The notes beneath the pieces were generated by a model. That model did not search any database. It had not been told where the DNA came from and worked only from the letters and a program-made list of their open reading frames with translations. Source: Gardnerella greenwoodii 00703Dmash (GTDB lineage: Bacteria > Actinomycetota > Actinomycetes > Actinomycetales > Bifidobacteriaceae). From it: a stretch of 64,000 nucleotides of DNA. Made by a program: the position numbers and the translations under genes. Numbering within the stretch: position 1 is the first letter of the stretch; each line of letters opens with the position of its first letter. Positions 25,095 through 34,826 of the stretch are shown piece after piece. The stretch is from NCBI RefSeq assembly GCF_000263635.1, contig NZ_ADEV01000004.1:1-64000 (forward strand), read 5' to 3'.

Positions 25095-26801
25095 CTACTT
25101 TTTGCGCTCGTATACAGTTACTGTTCCTTCGGAAACATTCGATTTGAAAGAGGATTTAGTTTTAGCAATAACATGCGCCGTGTAATGCTCAATATTGTAG
25201 TCCAATGCAACAAAGTAGTACCACGGTTCGCTTGATTCGGTTACAAAGAATTGAGGTTCTTTTTTAGCCTTGCAAGCTGATATTTCACCCCACGCTTGAG
25301 ACTCAGAAGGACGTTCATTAGTAATAAACGAACTGTTTTTATAACTGCAATCAATAAGATTCTTCGCAAAATAAGGGTTTGCTGTAATAAGCTGCCAAGA
25401 ATACTGGTGAACATCTTCAAATTCTGGAGAAATAGTATTACCGTTACTATCTAATTTTTCTTCTTTATGAAGCCAAGATGTTACAAAACGCTTATTTTCT
25501 GCGTGATTTCTCTGAATGAATTGCGCAAGAGCGCGAGAACCTGAGTAGTCGAATCTAATATCATTAACGCAAGCAAATATATTCCAAATCAAACTTGGCG
25601 CCAACAAAATAACAATAATAGATTGAGTAAATGCACACTTATTACTTAACTTATTTGCAAGCGTAATATCAAAATTAAGCGGCTTATTAGCAACACACAT
25701 CCACAGTTGCGCAATAAAGAATACGAATACGATTCCTGCATGATGCAAAGTAAAATATTGCGTTGCAATAATAGCAAAAGTCAAATAAGGAAGAATAAGA
25801 GATACCAACATTTTCCTACGTTTTGCAATACAAATAGCAAAAGCCCAAATCAGTATTGAAATAAGAACGCAAATAATAGTTGGCAATATTCCTAAAGACA
25901 TTCTTCTCAAAGAAACGTCTCCAGCGAATGCTGTAAACATGCTTTCTGACGGAACTACGAAAATAAAATACAAGAATTGAATAAGATGAGAATTTCCGCT
26001 AAAAGTTGCGCGAGAACCAAATGCGTTAGCAGCAGGCCAAATGCAGGCAATGCTTGCAAAACCAACAAAAGCAAGTAAAATCCAGCCAAGCAAACGATTT
26101 ATATTAGAAAATATTTCACAAACAGCATTCTTAATTCCAGCTATCTGTACGCTTCGCACAACCCAAGCCAAGGCAAAACCTGCAGCAATAGCAATTCCAT
26201 AAGAGCTAATCGCACACATTAACACAAGACTTAGCACAAGTTTCCAAGTATTAGATGGCTTAGAATCCGCATATTTCCAATAATGTGCAACCATTAGCAA
26301 AGAAACACATAGCAATGCGTAAGGGCGTGCAGTAACTCCGTATTGGAAGCAAATAAAATAAGTAAATGGCAGAAGCGCAATAGTAAGGCGATTAAAAGGA
26401 GCGCGGAAAATCAGCCATCCTCCTAGAAGAGCAGCGCACAAAAACTGCACGCCTTTAAGACCAATTTCGTACGGAACACCTGTTTTTGCAGGGATTGAAA
26501 GAAGAAGCGTCCAAAGTGGCGGATGTCCTTCGTAATGCGGACGAAGAGTTAACAAATCAGCAAACGAAGAATCACGCGCAATAAGCCAACTCTGCGCTTC
26601 GTCAAACCACGGTTCATGGAAGTACATAACTACTGCAACAACAGCCATGTATGCAATAAAACTAAGCGCGCGCGCATGCTTTACAATCCATAGTTTATTT
26701 GTTGTTTTCGGAGTATTTGTATTTGCAGTACTCGTATTCGTAATAGTATTTTCGTTCATAAATGTTTTATTTTCTTCTATAGTATTTTCACTAATATGCA
26801 T
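25095..26801 (-). CDS. Polytopic membrane protein, GT-C glycosyltransferase-like
   Basis: A 568-residue protein with a polar Asn/Thr-rich N-terminus followed by roughly ten to twelve hydrophobic helices. The first extracellular loop has HEPWFDEAQSWLIARD, matching the D-E acidic motif region of GT-C transferases that use lipid-linked sugar donors (protein-mannosyltransferase or ArnT-like), and HYEGHPPLWTLL follows as in that family. The C-terminal 150 residues form a soluble domain. Substrate unknown; a role in glycosylating a cell-surface polymer or protein is plausible. Two Met codons near the start (26801, 26759) leave the N-terminus uncertain. Confidence 0.65.
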   Translation of the reverse strand: MHISENTIEENKTFMNENTITNTSTANTNTPKTTNKLWIVKHARALSFIAYMAVVAVVMYFHEPWFDEAQSWLIARDSSFADLLTLRPHYEGHPPLWTLLLSIPAKTGVPYEIGLKGVQFLCAALLGGWLIFRAPFNRLTIALLPFTYFICFQYGVTARPYALLCVSLLMVAHYWKYADSKPSNTWKLVLSLVLMCAISSYGIAIAAGFALAWVVRSVQIAGIKNAVCEIFSNINRLLGWILLAFVGFASIACIWPAANAFGSRATFSGNSHLIQFLYFIFVVPSESMFTAFAGDVSLRRMSLGILPTIICVLISILIWAFAICIAKRRKMLVSLILPYLTFAIIATQYFTLHHAGIVFVFFIAQLWMCVANKPLNFDITLANKLSNKCAFTQSIIVILLAPSLIWNIFACVNDIRFDYSGSRALAQFIQRNHAENKRFVTSWLHKEEKLDSNGNTISPEFEDVHQYSWQLITANPYFAKNLIDCSYKNSSFITNERPSESQAWGEISACKAKKEPQFFVTESSEPWYYFVALDYNIEHYTAHVIAKTKSSFKSNVSEGTVTVYERKK

Positions 26802-26872
26802 ATTTCTATTTAATTATTTCTTTCAAAATTGCGTCAGTACTAAACTTCAGCAAATAAAAGCCCCAACCAAAT

Positions 26873-26916
26873 AAAATCACGCTAACACCGTAACAATACA
26901 GTGCAAGCGTGATTTT
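26873..26916 (-). terminator. Terminator after rlmB
   Basis: Perfect 11 bp arms AAAATCACGCT and AGCGTGATTTT with a 22-base loop, about 17 bases past the rlmB stop on the minus strand. Confidence 0.75.
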
Positions 26917-26932
26917 AAAGTTTGAAATTTTT

Positions 26933-27928
26933 TTAGTTTTGATTCAATGCAGCCAAACGACGAGCGTTAGCCACAGCATACAAGCTGATTCCAGCCGCAA
27001 CCGAGGCGTTAAGAGATTCAACCGCGCTAGAAATTGGGATTCCAGCAATAGCATCACAAACTTCACGAGTTAGTCTGCTCATGCCCTTACCTTCAGAGCC
27101 AAGAACCACAACCAGCGGATCAGTTTCAAAACCAGTTTCGCCAACGAGCTTATCTCCGCCACCGTCAAGACCAATCGCATACCAGCCGCGTTCGCGCAAA
27201 CCTTGAATAGCCTTATTCAAATTAACAACTCTAGCAACTGGCAAATGCGCCGCAGCTCCAGCCGAAACCTTCCAAGCTGCTGCAGTTACGGAAGCGCTTC
27301 TACGCTCAGGCAAAATCACACCGTTAGCTCCGAATGCTGCCGCAGAACGAATAACAGCGCCCAAATTTTGCGGATCCGTCACACCGTCTAAAGCAATAAA
27401 CAGAGGACGAGCATTAATTCGAGCGGCTGCAGAATCGGCGGCTTCCATTGCGCGAGACTTCTTTTCTGCACGCTCAACCAATTCCTGCAAAGAGTAATAC
27501 TGGTAAGGCTGAACTTTCAAAATAATGCCCTGATGGTTGCTAGAACGCGCAATTCTATCCATTTCCAAGCGGTCAGCTTCCAGCAGACGCAAGCCCTTAA
27601 CTCCAGCAAGTTTTACAATTTCGCGAGTGCGATCATCATGTTCGATTCGGCTTGCAACGTACAACTGTAAACTTGGAACTCCAACTCTAAGAGCTTCAAG
27701 AACAGCATTACGGCCAATAACCAACTCATCCGAATCAGAAGCGAACTTATCTACCCTTCGCCTTGCAGCTAAACGCGGATCAGCGAAAGTGCGCTTTATA
27801 GCAGCTTTCTTAGCGAAATAAGCCTTATGATATACGCGATCTTCAGCCTTTGGCGTAGGCCCTTTGCCTCGCAATGCATTGCGATGTTTTCCACCCGACC
27901 CCTTGGTCGGTCCTTTTTTCGTAGTCAT
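26933..27928 (-). CDS. rlmB: 23S rRNA 2'-O-ribose methyltransferase RlmB / TrmH family
   Basis: SPOUT-class methyltransferase modifying a 23S rRNA guanosine. The N-terminal ~70 residues are basic and Gly/Lys-rich (ribosomal RNA contact). A substrate-binding domain follows (ELVIGRNAVLEALR), then the knotted catalytic domain with DGVTDPQNLGAVIRSA, VVLGSEGKGM and IPISSAVESLNASVAAGISLY, the three SpoU motifs. Length 331 is in the actinobacterial range. It is transcribed divergently from the calcium-type ATPase across a 305-base AT-rich gap in which I see no other feature. Confidence 0.9.
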   Translation of the reverse strand: MTTKKGPTKGSGGKHRNALRGKGPTPKAEDRVYHKAYFAKKAAIKRTFADPRLAARRRVDKFASDSDELVIGRNAVLEALRVGVPSLQLYVASRIEHDDRTREIVKLAGVKGLRLLEADRLEMDRIARSSNHQGIILKVQPYQYYSLQELVERAEKKSRAMEAADSAAARINARPLFIALDGVTDPQNLGAVIRSAAAFGANGVILPERRSASVTAAAWKVSAGAAAHLPVARVVNLNKAIQGLRERGWYAIGLDGGGDKLVGETGFETDPLVVVLGSEGKGMSRLTREVCDAIAGIPISSAVESLNASVAAGISLYAVANARRLAALNQN

Positions 27929-28233
27929 ACCTCTATTCTCACATGCCCCCGAGGCATTGAGTTTGCAATAAGCAGCATTAACTTTTAATAAATATCAATA
28001 AATTTTATTAATTTTACATACTTCTTTTTAGGTTCGCGCACTTATTGGCGCGTTATATGACATAATAGAACGGTACTTATTTATTGCAGGAAGCTTTTAG
28101 AAAAGTGCGAATAACTGCTTTTTAAAAGTGACGCAATATTCCACAACCGCGCAATAGTTACAGTGCTGAACGTACAAAATAGCGTTCGCGTTGCGATTAT
28201 TGACTACTCCGCGGCGCTCCCAAGGGGGAAAAC

Positions 28234-31221
28234 ATGGTTGATCACGCTCTTGATCAATCCAAACGCAAGGCCTCTGATGCCAATAATCAGGATCCTTCAT
28301 TGCAAAACGTTCAACAAGTGTCACAAGCTTTAAACGTAGACGTAACTTGCGGCTTAAGTTCCGAAGAAGCATCTAAACGACTTGCACAATTCGGTCCGAA
28401 CGCGCTTGCTGCATCCGAAAAAACGCCTGCATGGAAGCGATTCCTTGAACAGTTCAAAGATCCACTTGTTTACTTGCTGATTGCAGCTACTATTATTTCT
28501 GCAATTGCTTGGTTCGTGGAGAGAGCGCAGCATAAAGGTAACAGCGGCGGAGAAATTCTACCGTTTGATTCCATTGTTATTATCATAATTTTGATTGCAA
28601 ATGCTGTTCTTGGATTTATTCAAGAGTCGCGCGCGGAGGAAGCGGTTGAGGCTTTAGCTAGAATGAGCGCGCCTCAAACTTCGGTTTTGCGAGATGGGCG
28701 CGTTATACGCATCGATACTACCGAGGTAGTTCCTGGCGATATTCTTGTTCTTGGCGAGGGCGATGCTGTTTCTGCGGACGGTCGTTTAATTGCTGCAGCA
28801 TCTTTGCGTGTTGCCGAAGCAAGTCTTACTGGCGAATCGGTTGCTGTAAGCAAGCGCCCCGATACTTTGCAATCCGCAAAAGCTTTGGGCGACCGCACAA
28901 ACATGGTTTTCAACGGCACTGCTGTAACTCAAGGAACTGGTCGCGCTATTGTAACTTCAACCGGCATGAGCACGCAGGTTGGAAAAATTGCGGATATGCT
29001 TTCCAAGTCGGACGAAGAATCCACTCCTCTTGAGCGTGAAATGGTGCGAGTTTCTAAGGTTCTTGGTATTGCGGTGTGCATTATTGCAGCTATTGTTCTT
29101 GCATCAATGTGGCTGCTAGAAGGCTTCCATAGTATTCAGGATATTATTGATTCACTTCTTCTTTCCGTTTCTCTTGCTGTTGCTGCAGTTCCAGAAGGCT
29201 TAGCTGCTATTTTGACTGTTGTGCTTGCTCTTGGCGTGCAGCGCATGGTTAAGCATCATGCGGTTGTGAAAAAGCTTTCTTCTGTAGAAACGCTTGGTTC
29301 CGCTTCTGTTATTTGTTCCGATAAAACAGGCACATTAACTCGTAACGAAATGACCGTTGAGCGCGTAGTGACGCCGAGCGGCGAAGTTCAGCTCACTGGT
29401 AGCGGCTACAAACCGGAAGGCCGAATGGTTCTTCTTGATTCTGCAGATGCAGATCTTGCTGTTCCTCAAAATCTTGCAACGGAAGTGTTAGGAGCTTTAG
29501 GTTCCGGCTATTTGGCTAACGATGGAGATCTTCATTACGACGAATCTACTAAAAGCTGGCAGCCAGTTGGAGACCCTACAGAAGTTTCTATTGTTGTTGC
29601 ATCGCGTAAAACAAAGGCAGATAAGCGTTACGCTCACTTAACTCGTGTTGCTGAAGTTCCGTTTACTTCTGAGCGCAAACGCATGTCTGTAGTAGTAAAA
29701 GATGGTTCAGATTCTGGAAATCTTATTGTTTGCGCTAAAGGTGCTCCTGATGTGCTTCTTTCTTACTGCACTCGAATTGCAGTAGCTGGCGCTGTACGTC
29801 CACTTACTGATGGCGATCGCGAAGATATTTTGGCTACTGTCGAGCGCCTTTCTGGGGAAGCTTACCGAACTCTTGGCATGGCGTACCGTCCGCTTGGCGT
29901 TGATAGTTTGACGAAAGTTGACGGCATGGTTTCTAACGCTGCCGGCCAGATCGCTGACGTTGCTGAGCAGAGCGACGTCTTGGAATCTGATTTAATTTGG
30001 AACGGCATGGTTGGAATTATTGATCCGCCTCGCATTGAAGTTCGAGATAGCGTTGCTCAAGCTCACCGTGCTGGAATTCGCACTGTTATGATTACTGGCG
30101 ACCATCCTCTTACAGCAACTCGTATTGCTAGAGATCTTGGCATTGTTGGCAAAGACGAGCGCGCGCTTACTGGAGACGATCTTGACGAGCTTCTTTCTCT
30201 AGACGATGACAATATTGCTTTTGATGAAGCAATAAACAAAACCAGCGTTTACGCGCGAGTTGCTCCTGAGCACAAGCTTGCTATTGTTTCTTCATTGCAG
30301 CGTCAAGGAAACATTGTTGCTATGACTGGTGACGGCGTAAACGATGCTCCAGCCGTAAAGTCTGCCGATATTGGTGTTGCTATGGGCATTACTGGCACTG
30401 AAGTTACAAAAGAATCTGCCAAGATGATTCTTGCAGACGATAACTTCTCGACTATTGTTGCGGCTGTGCGCGAAGGTAGAGGAATTTTCGACAATATTCG
30501 TAAATTCTTGCGCTACCTGCTCAGCTCCAATGTTGGTGAAGTTTGCACCGTTTTCGGTGGTGTTGTTTTCGCTGGAGCTCTCGGCATCACGCAGCCTAAT
30601 TCCGTAGGCGTTACGCTTCCACTTCTTGCAACTCAGCTTTTGTGGATTAATTTGCTTACGGATGCCGCTCCTGCCCTTGCTATGGGAGTTGATCCTCAAA
30701 CTGACGACGTAATGGATAGAAAGCCTCGAAAACTTACCGATAGCGTTATTGACCGACGAATGTGGGGAGATATTGTATTTATCGGCATCATTATGGCTGC
30801 TATTACGTTACTTGGAATGGATATGCATTTGGCAGGAGGCTTATTTACTGACCGTTCTGTTGGCATTATGAGCCACGCTGCACAAATGACGCACGCTCGC
30901 ACAATGGGCTTCACAATTCTTGTGTTTGCGCAAATGTTGAACGCACTAGCTTCTCGTTCCGATTCTCAAAGCGTATTTGTAGGTTTGTTTGCAAATCGTT
31001 GGCTTTGGGGCGCTATTGCAGTTTCTGTGCTTCTACAGCTGGCAGTAATTTACATACCATTCTTGAACGAGCCATTTGGAACTGTTCCTTTGAGCTTAAA
31101 TGAATGGTTTGAATGCCTCGGCCTTTCAATGGTTGTACTAATAGCTTCCGAGCTTAGAAAATGCGTGTTACGTTTCATTGCAAAGCACAAGGCTCAAAAA
31201 GCTTTAACTGTGGTTGCTTAA
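28234..31221 (+). CDS. P-type cation-transporting ATPase, PacL/SERCA-like (P2)
   Basis: Membrane pump, most likely exporting Ca2+ (or Mn2+). Features in order: N-terminal cation-ATPase domain (SSEEASKRLAQFGPNAL), actuator motif LTGESV, membrane motif PEGLAAILT with the Glu/Pro ion-site signature of calcium-type pumps, phosphorylation site SDKTGTLT, nucleotide-binding KGAPD, hinge TGDGVNDAPAVK, and a C-terminal six-helix region. 995 residues is the normal length. No Cys-Pro metal motif is present, which separates it from the heavy-metal pump at 39484. The ATG follows AAGGGGGAAAAC. Confidence 0.9.
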   Translation: MVDHALDQSKRKASDANNQDPSLQNVQQVSQALNVDVTCGLSSEEASKRLAQFGPNALAASEKTPAWKRFLEQFKDPLVYLLIAATIISAIAWFVERAQHKGNSGGEILPFDSIVIIIILIANAVLGFIQESRAEEAVEALARMSAPQTSVLRDGRVIRIDTTEVVPGDILVLGEGDAVSADGRLIAAASLRVAEASLTGESVAVSKRPDTLQSAKALGDRTNMVFNGTAVTQGTGRAIVTSTGMSTQVGKIADMLSKSDEESTPLEREMVRVSKVLGIAVCIIAAIVLASMWLLEGFHSIQDIIDSLLLSVSLAVAAVPEGLAAILTVVLALGVQRMVKHHAVVKKLSSVETLGSASVICSDKTGTLTRNEMTVERVVTPSGEVQLTGSGYKPEGRMVLLDSADADLAVPQNLATEVLGALGSGYLANDGDLHYDESTKSWQPVGDPTEVSIVVASRKTKADKRYAHLTRVAEVPFTSERKRMSVVVKDGSDSGNLIVCAKGAPDVLLSYCTRIAVAGAVRPLTDGDREDILATVERLSGEAYRTLGMAYRPLGVDSLTKVDGMVSNAAGQIADVAEQSDVLESDLIWNGMVGIIDPPRIEVRDSVAQAHRAGIRTVMITGDHPLTATRIARDLGIVGKDERALTGDDLDELLSLDDDNIAFDEAINKTSVYARVAPEHKLAIVSSLQRQGNIVAMTGDGVNDAPAVKSADIGVAMGITGTEVTKESAKMILADDNFSTIVAAVREGRGIFDNIRKFLRYLLSSNVGEVCTVFGGVVFAGALGITQPNSVGVTLPLLATQLLWINLLTDAAPALAMGVDPQTDDVMDRKPRKLTDSVIDRRMWGDIVFIGIIMAAITLLGMDMHLAGGLFTDRSVGIMSHAAQMTHARTMGFTILVFAQMLNALASRSDSQSVFVGLFANRWLWGAIAVSVLLQLAVIYIPFLNEPFGTVPLSLNEWFECLGLSMVVLIASELRKCVLRFIAKHKAQKALTVVA

Positions 31222-31355
31222 AAGCGAGCAAGCACAGACCGCGGCACGCGCTACAATTATCAGTATTGTAATTTTCGCGCAAAATAGCAGTAAATATTTC
31301 GTGCGAACAATGAAGTTACTGATGTATAAGCTTTATTGCAAGGAGATTTGACGTC

Positions 31356-31934
31356 ATGCTGTTGTCTGATCACGACATTCTCAAAGCTCATGATGAGGGT
31401 CATATTGATTTGACCCCATGGACCCCTGAAATGGTACAGCCTGCGTCGATTGACGTGCGACTTGACCGGTTCTTCCGCTTATTTAACAATCATGCTTACA
31501 CGTATGTTGATCCTGCAGAAAATCAGGGTGAGCTTACTGAGCAGTTTGAAGTTGCTCCAGGCGAGCCTTGGATTTTGCATCCTGGCGAGTTTGCTCTAGG
31601 AGCCACTTGGGAGTACGTAAAGCTTGACGCAACTATTGCTGCGCGTTTGGAAGGCAAAAGCTCACTTGGTCGCCTTGGTATTTTGACTCATTCCACTGCC
31701 GGATTCATTGATCCGGGTTTTGAGGGACACATTACTTTGGAACTTTCTAACGTGAGTACTTTGCCGGTTAAGCTTTGGCCTGGAATGAAGATTGGTCAAA
31801 TGTGCTTCTTCCAGTTAAGCTCACCGTGTGAAAATCCATATGGCTCAGCTGTTAACGGCTCGCACTATCAAGGTCAGCGCGGTCCAACTCCGTCACGTTC
31901 ATATGAGCATTTCTACCGTGCTGATTTAAGTTAG
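31356..31934 (+). CDS. dcd: dCTP deaminase
   Basis: Deaminates dCTP to dUTP (or dUMP in bifunctional members), supplying dTMP synthesis. Motifs: [51 protein letters not shown] with the catalytic Glu and substrate-binding SSLGR, and the C-terminal [10 protein letters not shown] clamp. 192 residues is the standard length. CAAGGAGATTTGACGTC precedes the ATG. Confidence 0.95.
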   Translation: MLLSDHDILKAHDEGHIDLTPWTPEMVQPASIDVRLDRFFRLFNNHAYTYVDPAENQGELTEQFEVAPGEPWILHPGEFALGATWEYVKLDATIAARLEGKSSLGRLGILTHSTAGFIDPGFEGHITLELSNVSTLPVKLWPGMKIGQMCFFQLSSPCENPYGSAVNGSHYQGQRGPTPSRSYEHFYRADLS

Positions 31935-32072
31935 CAATGCTTTTATGGCGTGATTTTTGGCAAAAATCATAAAAATTCAGAAGAAAAATATAATATTCAC
32001 AGAGAATTTTCAGGTTGTATTACTGTACTGCTCAGAATAGTATGGTTTTATAATAGTATCGAACAAAACGAC

Positions 32073-32152
32073 AGGTGCAAAGCACCTAGAATTTATTCTT
32101 TTCTTCTCTCCTTTATTTCCCCGGCGCACAGGCGCCGGGGTTAAATTTTTTT
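32073..32152 (+). ncRNA. Candidate small structured transcript or dcd 3' UTR element
   Basis: After dcd a TATAAT (32049-32054) lies about 20 bases before the perfect hairpin AGGTGC-AAA-GCACCT (32073-32087), a pyrimidine-rich linker and a GC-rich terminator (32119-32140 plus T-run). No good -35 is present, so this may be only the 3' end of the dcd mRNA. Confidence 0.3.
32119..32152 (+). terminator. Strong GC-rich terminator after dcd
   Basis: Perfect 9 bp arms CCCCGGCGC and GCGCCGGGG, loop ACAG, followed by TTAAATTTTTTT. It is strikingly GC-rich for this DNA. Confidence 0.88.
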
Positions 32153-32184
32153 CGCAACATAAATTACTTATCTGCCAGCAGAAG

Positions 32185-33861
32185 TTAAGATCTGCTTTGC
32201 GGGCTACGAATAATGTAGTCAAATGCAGACAATGCAGCATTTGCGCCAGATCCATACGCTGTAACAATCTGCTTATACGGTTCGTCTGAACAATCTCCAG
32301 CAGCAAAAATACCAGGAACTTCTGTGCATCCTGCTCTATCCGTAATAATTTCTCCTCTTTTATTAAGAGGCAGCTGATTTTCCAGCCAACGAGTATTTGG
32401 AGCTAAACCAATTTGCACAAAAACTCCATCGGTTTCAACAATATGCTCTCGGTTTTCATCATTGTCTGCTTTATTGCGATCCGTGTAACGTATTGCAGTA
32501 ACTTTACTACCATTGCCTTCAACACTGCTTACAGCAGCACTTGTAATAACTTCGGTATTAGGTAATTTATGCAAAGTATTAAGCAATACCTGATCTGCTT
32601 TAAGCGCATCCATAAACTCAATCACAGTTACGTGTTTCGCAACTCCCGCTAAATCAATAGCAGCTTCAACACCAGAATTGCCTCCGCCAACAACTACTAC
32701 ATTCTTGTCTTTAAAAAGCGGGCCGTCGCAATGAGGGCAGAATGATACTCCTTTGTTACGATACTCATCTTCTCCAGGAACGCCCAACGTACGCCATGTT
32801 GCACCAGTTGCAATAAGCACTGCACGCGCTTTCAAAGATCCGCCAGAACGCGCATGAATCGTATGCAAACCGTATGCTTCTTTAGCTAAATCAAGCGAAT
32901 CTGCCCAATCAGGAGTAAATACGTCAATATCGTATTGCGAAATATGCTTAGTTAAATCTGCCGCTAGTTGAGAACCAGTCGTATGAGTTTGTGAAATATG
33001 ATTTTCAATACTTTCAGTTTCTACAACTTGTCCGCCACGATGATCCATAATCATAGCTGTACGCAAGCCTTTGCGAGCAGTGTAAATTGCGGCAGCAGAA
33101 GCAGCAGGGCCACCGCCAACAAGAACAATATCGTATGGGTCTTGCGCATTCATTTTTTCTGCGAGCGCAACATTTGCCGAAGAAACACTATTATCATTAT
33201 TTCCATTCTCATCCTGAACAACAGATTTTTCTTGCGCTTCGAGAACAGATACAAGTTCGTCAATTCCCGCTCGTCCGGAAGAAATAAGCTTGCCATTTTC
33301 AAATACTGCTGGCACGCTCATTACGCCAAGTTTGTCCACTTCTTCGCGGAAAGCGCTACCTTCTACTGAAGTATGCTGAATTTTAGGGTTGATAATAGAA
33401 ATGGTATTAAGTGATTGCACAACTTCTGGGCAATTTAAGCAAGTTACCGACATGTAAGTTGTTACATTGTGTGCACCGAGTTTAAGTATTGCTTCGCGCT
33501 GCTCATCACTAATTTTTGGCGCATAGCCGCTTACTTGTAGAAGCGCTAATATTAAAGAACTAAATTCATGTCCTAAAGGCAATCCTGCAAAACTAACCGA
33601 TACAGTAGATTCTCCATTTACTGGATTATCTAATTTTCTGCGCAATTCAAAGCTTGGCTTACGCTTTGAATTGTTTATTTCATTATTATTTACTTCAACA
33701 ATGCTTATTTTGTTGCTTTGTTGAGATACTTCTTCTAACAATGCTCTAACTTTTTGAGATGTTTCAGAATTGTCAACGTAAGAAACGATTTCTATTTTAG
33801 ATACCATCTTTTTTAGTAATTCTGAAAGCTGAGCAGTTAATGACGCATTCAACAAAGACAT
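32185..33861 (-). CDS. ahpF: AhpF-type peroxiredoxin reductase (NAD(P)H-dependent)
   Basis: Flavoprotein that passes electrons from NAD(P)H to AhpC for peroxide removal. The N-terminal ~210 residues are the tandem thioredoxin-fold domain with the redox pair in [12 protein letters not shown]. The thioredoxin-reductase part has FAD motif [11 protein letters not shown], redox pair [11 protein letters not shown] motif [12 protein letters not shown], and [14 protein letters not shown] near the C-terminus. A ~20-residue Asp/Asn-rich linker joins the halves. It lies 127 bases after ahpC on the same strand, so the two are probably one operon. Confidence 0.92.
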   Translation of the reverse strand: MSLLNASLTAQLSELLKKMVSKIEIVSYVDNSETSQKVRALLEEVSQQSNKISIVEVNNNEINNSKRKPSFELRRKLDNPVNGESTVSVSFAGLPLGHEFSSLILALLQVSGYAPKISDEQREAILKLGAHNVTTYMSVTCLNCPEVVQSLNTISIINPKIQHTSVEGSAFREEVDKLGVMSVPAVFENGKLISSGRAGIDELVSVLEAQEKSVVQDENGNNDNSVSSANVALAEKMNAQDPYDIVLVGGGPAASAAAIYTARKGLRTAMIMDHRGGQVVETESIENHISQTHTTGSQLAADLTKHISQYDIDVFTPDWADSLDLAKEAYGLHTIHARSGGSLKARAVLIATGATWRTLGVPGEDEYRNKGVSFCPHCDGPLFKDKNVVVVGGGNSGVEAAIDLAGVAKHVTVIEFMDALKADQVLLNTLHKLPNTEVITSAAVSSVEGNGSKVTAIRYTDRNKADNDENREHIVETDGVFVQIGLAPNTRWLENQLPLNKRGEIITDRAGCTEVPGIFAAGDCSDEPYKQIVTAYGSGANAALSAFDYIIRSPQSRS

Positions 33862-33988
33862 AATCTACTTCCTTCGGTAATTTTAGACACAATCAAAAAT
33901 AAGCTAAATGCGTAGGAAGCTAAGAACGTAGCCCCCTACGCATTGCGAAAATTCTTTAAGAGATTATTTAATTATTTAATTGCAAAAA

Positions 33989-34552
33989 TCAGATTTTGCC
34001 GACTAAATCGATGGAAGGTTCCAAGGTTTCTTCACCCTGCTCCCATTTTGCTGGGCAAACTTCTCCTGGGTGCGCTGCAATATACTGTGCTGCTTTAACT
34101 TTACGAAGCAGCTCGTCGGCATTACGGCCAATACCATCAGCTGTCATTTCGAAGAATTGAATCATACCTTGCGGGTCAACTAGGAAAGTTGCGCGGTGAG
34201 CTAAACCTGATTCTTGATTCCAAGCATCAAAGTTGCGAGAAAGCGCTCCGGAAGGATCGCCCAACATAGTGTACTTTACTTTTGCAATTGCTTCAGAATC
34301 GTCATGCCATGCTTTGTGTACAAAATGTGTATCCGTAGAAACTGAGTAAACTTCAACACCCAGCTTTTGCAATTCTTCATAATGGTTTGCAAGATCTTCC
34401 AACTCAGTTGGGCAAACAAATGAGAAATCTGCCGGATAGAAGAAGAAAATAGCCCACTTGCCGAGTACGTCAGCATCGCTTACTTCAACAAATTCACCAT
34501 TCTTATAGCCATTTACTTTAAATGGAAGAATATGCGTGTTCATTAAACTCAT
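33989..34552 (-). CDS. ahpC: Alkyl hydroperoxide reductase peroxiredoxin subunit
   Basis: Typical 2-Cys peroxiredoxin that reduces H2O2 and organic peroxides in the cytosol. The peroxidatic Cys lies in [12 protein letters not shown] and the resolving Cys in [10 protein letters not shown]. Length 187 matches AhpC. GAGGAGCATAAT precedes the ATG. The reducing partner is encoded next. Confidence 0.95.
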   Translation of the reverse strand: MSLMNTHILPFKVNGYKNGEFVEVSDADVLGKWAIFFFYPADFSFVCPTELEDLANHYEELQKLGVEVYSVSTDTHFVHKAWHDDSEAIAKVKYTMLGDPSGALSRNFDAWNQESGLAHRATFLVDPQGMIQFFEMTADGIGRNADELLRKVKAAQYIAAHPGEVCPAKWEQGEETLEPSIDLVGKI

Positions 34553-34826
34553 ATTATGCTCCTCAATATGTTTAATTGTGCTTTCTAAGCGAAACTATCA
34601 ATACTGATTATAGGCAATAAATAGTGCTGCTTCCATAGTTAAAATGTATTCTATATCACTAATTATGGTATTTAACAGCCTTGTTTAACAGAATATATAG
34701 TATAAAATCTTGTTTTTAGTCGTATAAGACTATAGGCACTCATGTTGATTTATTAAGCAAGATACGCGTATACCGTATAATGTACTTGGAATGACGCACT
34801 AAAACAGATAAAGGATTAGCGCAAAC

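Noticed and set aside
31950..32144. A 64-residue plus-strand frame after dcd.
   Set aside because: It runs through the GC-rich terminator and has no ribosome site, so it is not a credible gene.
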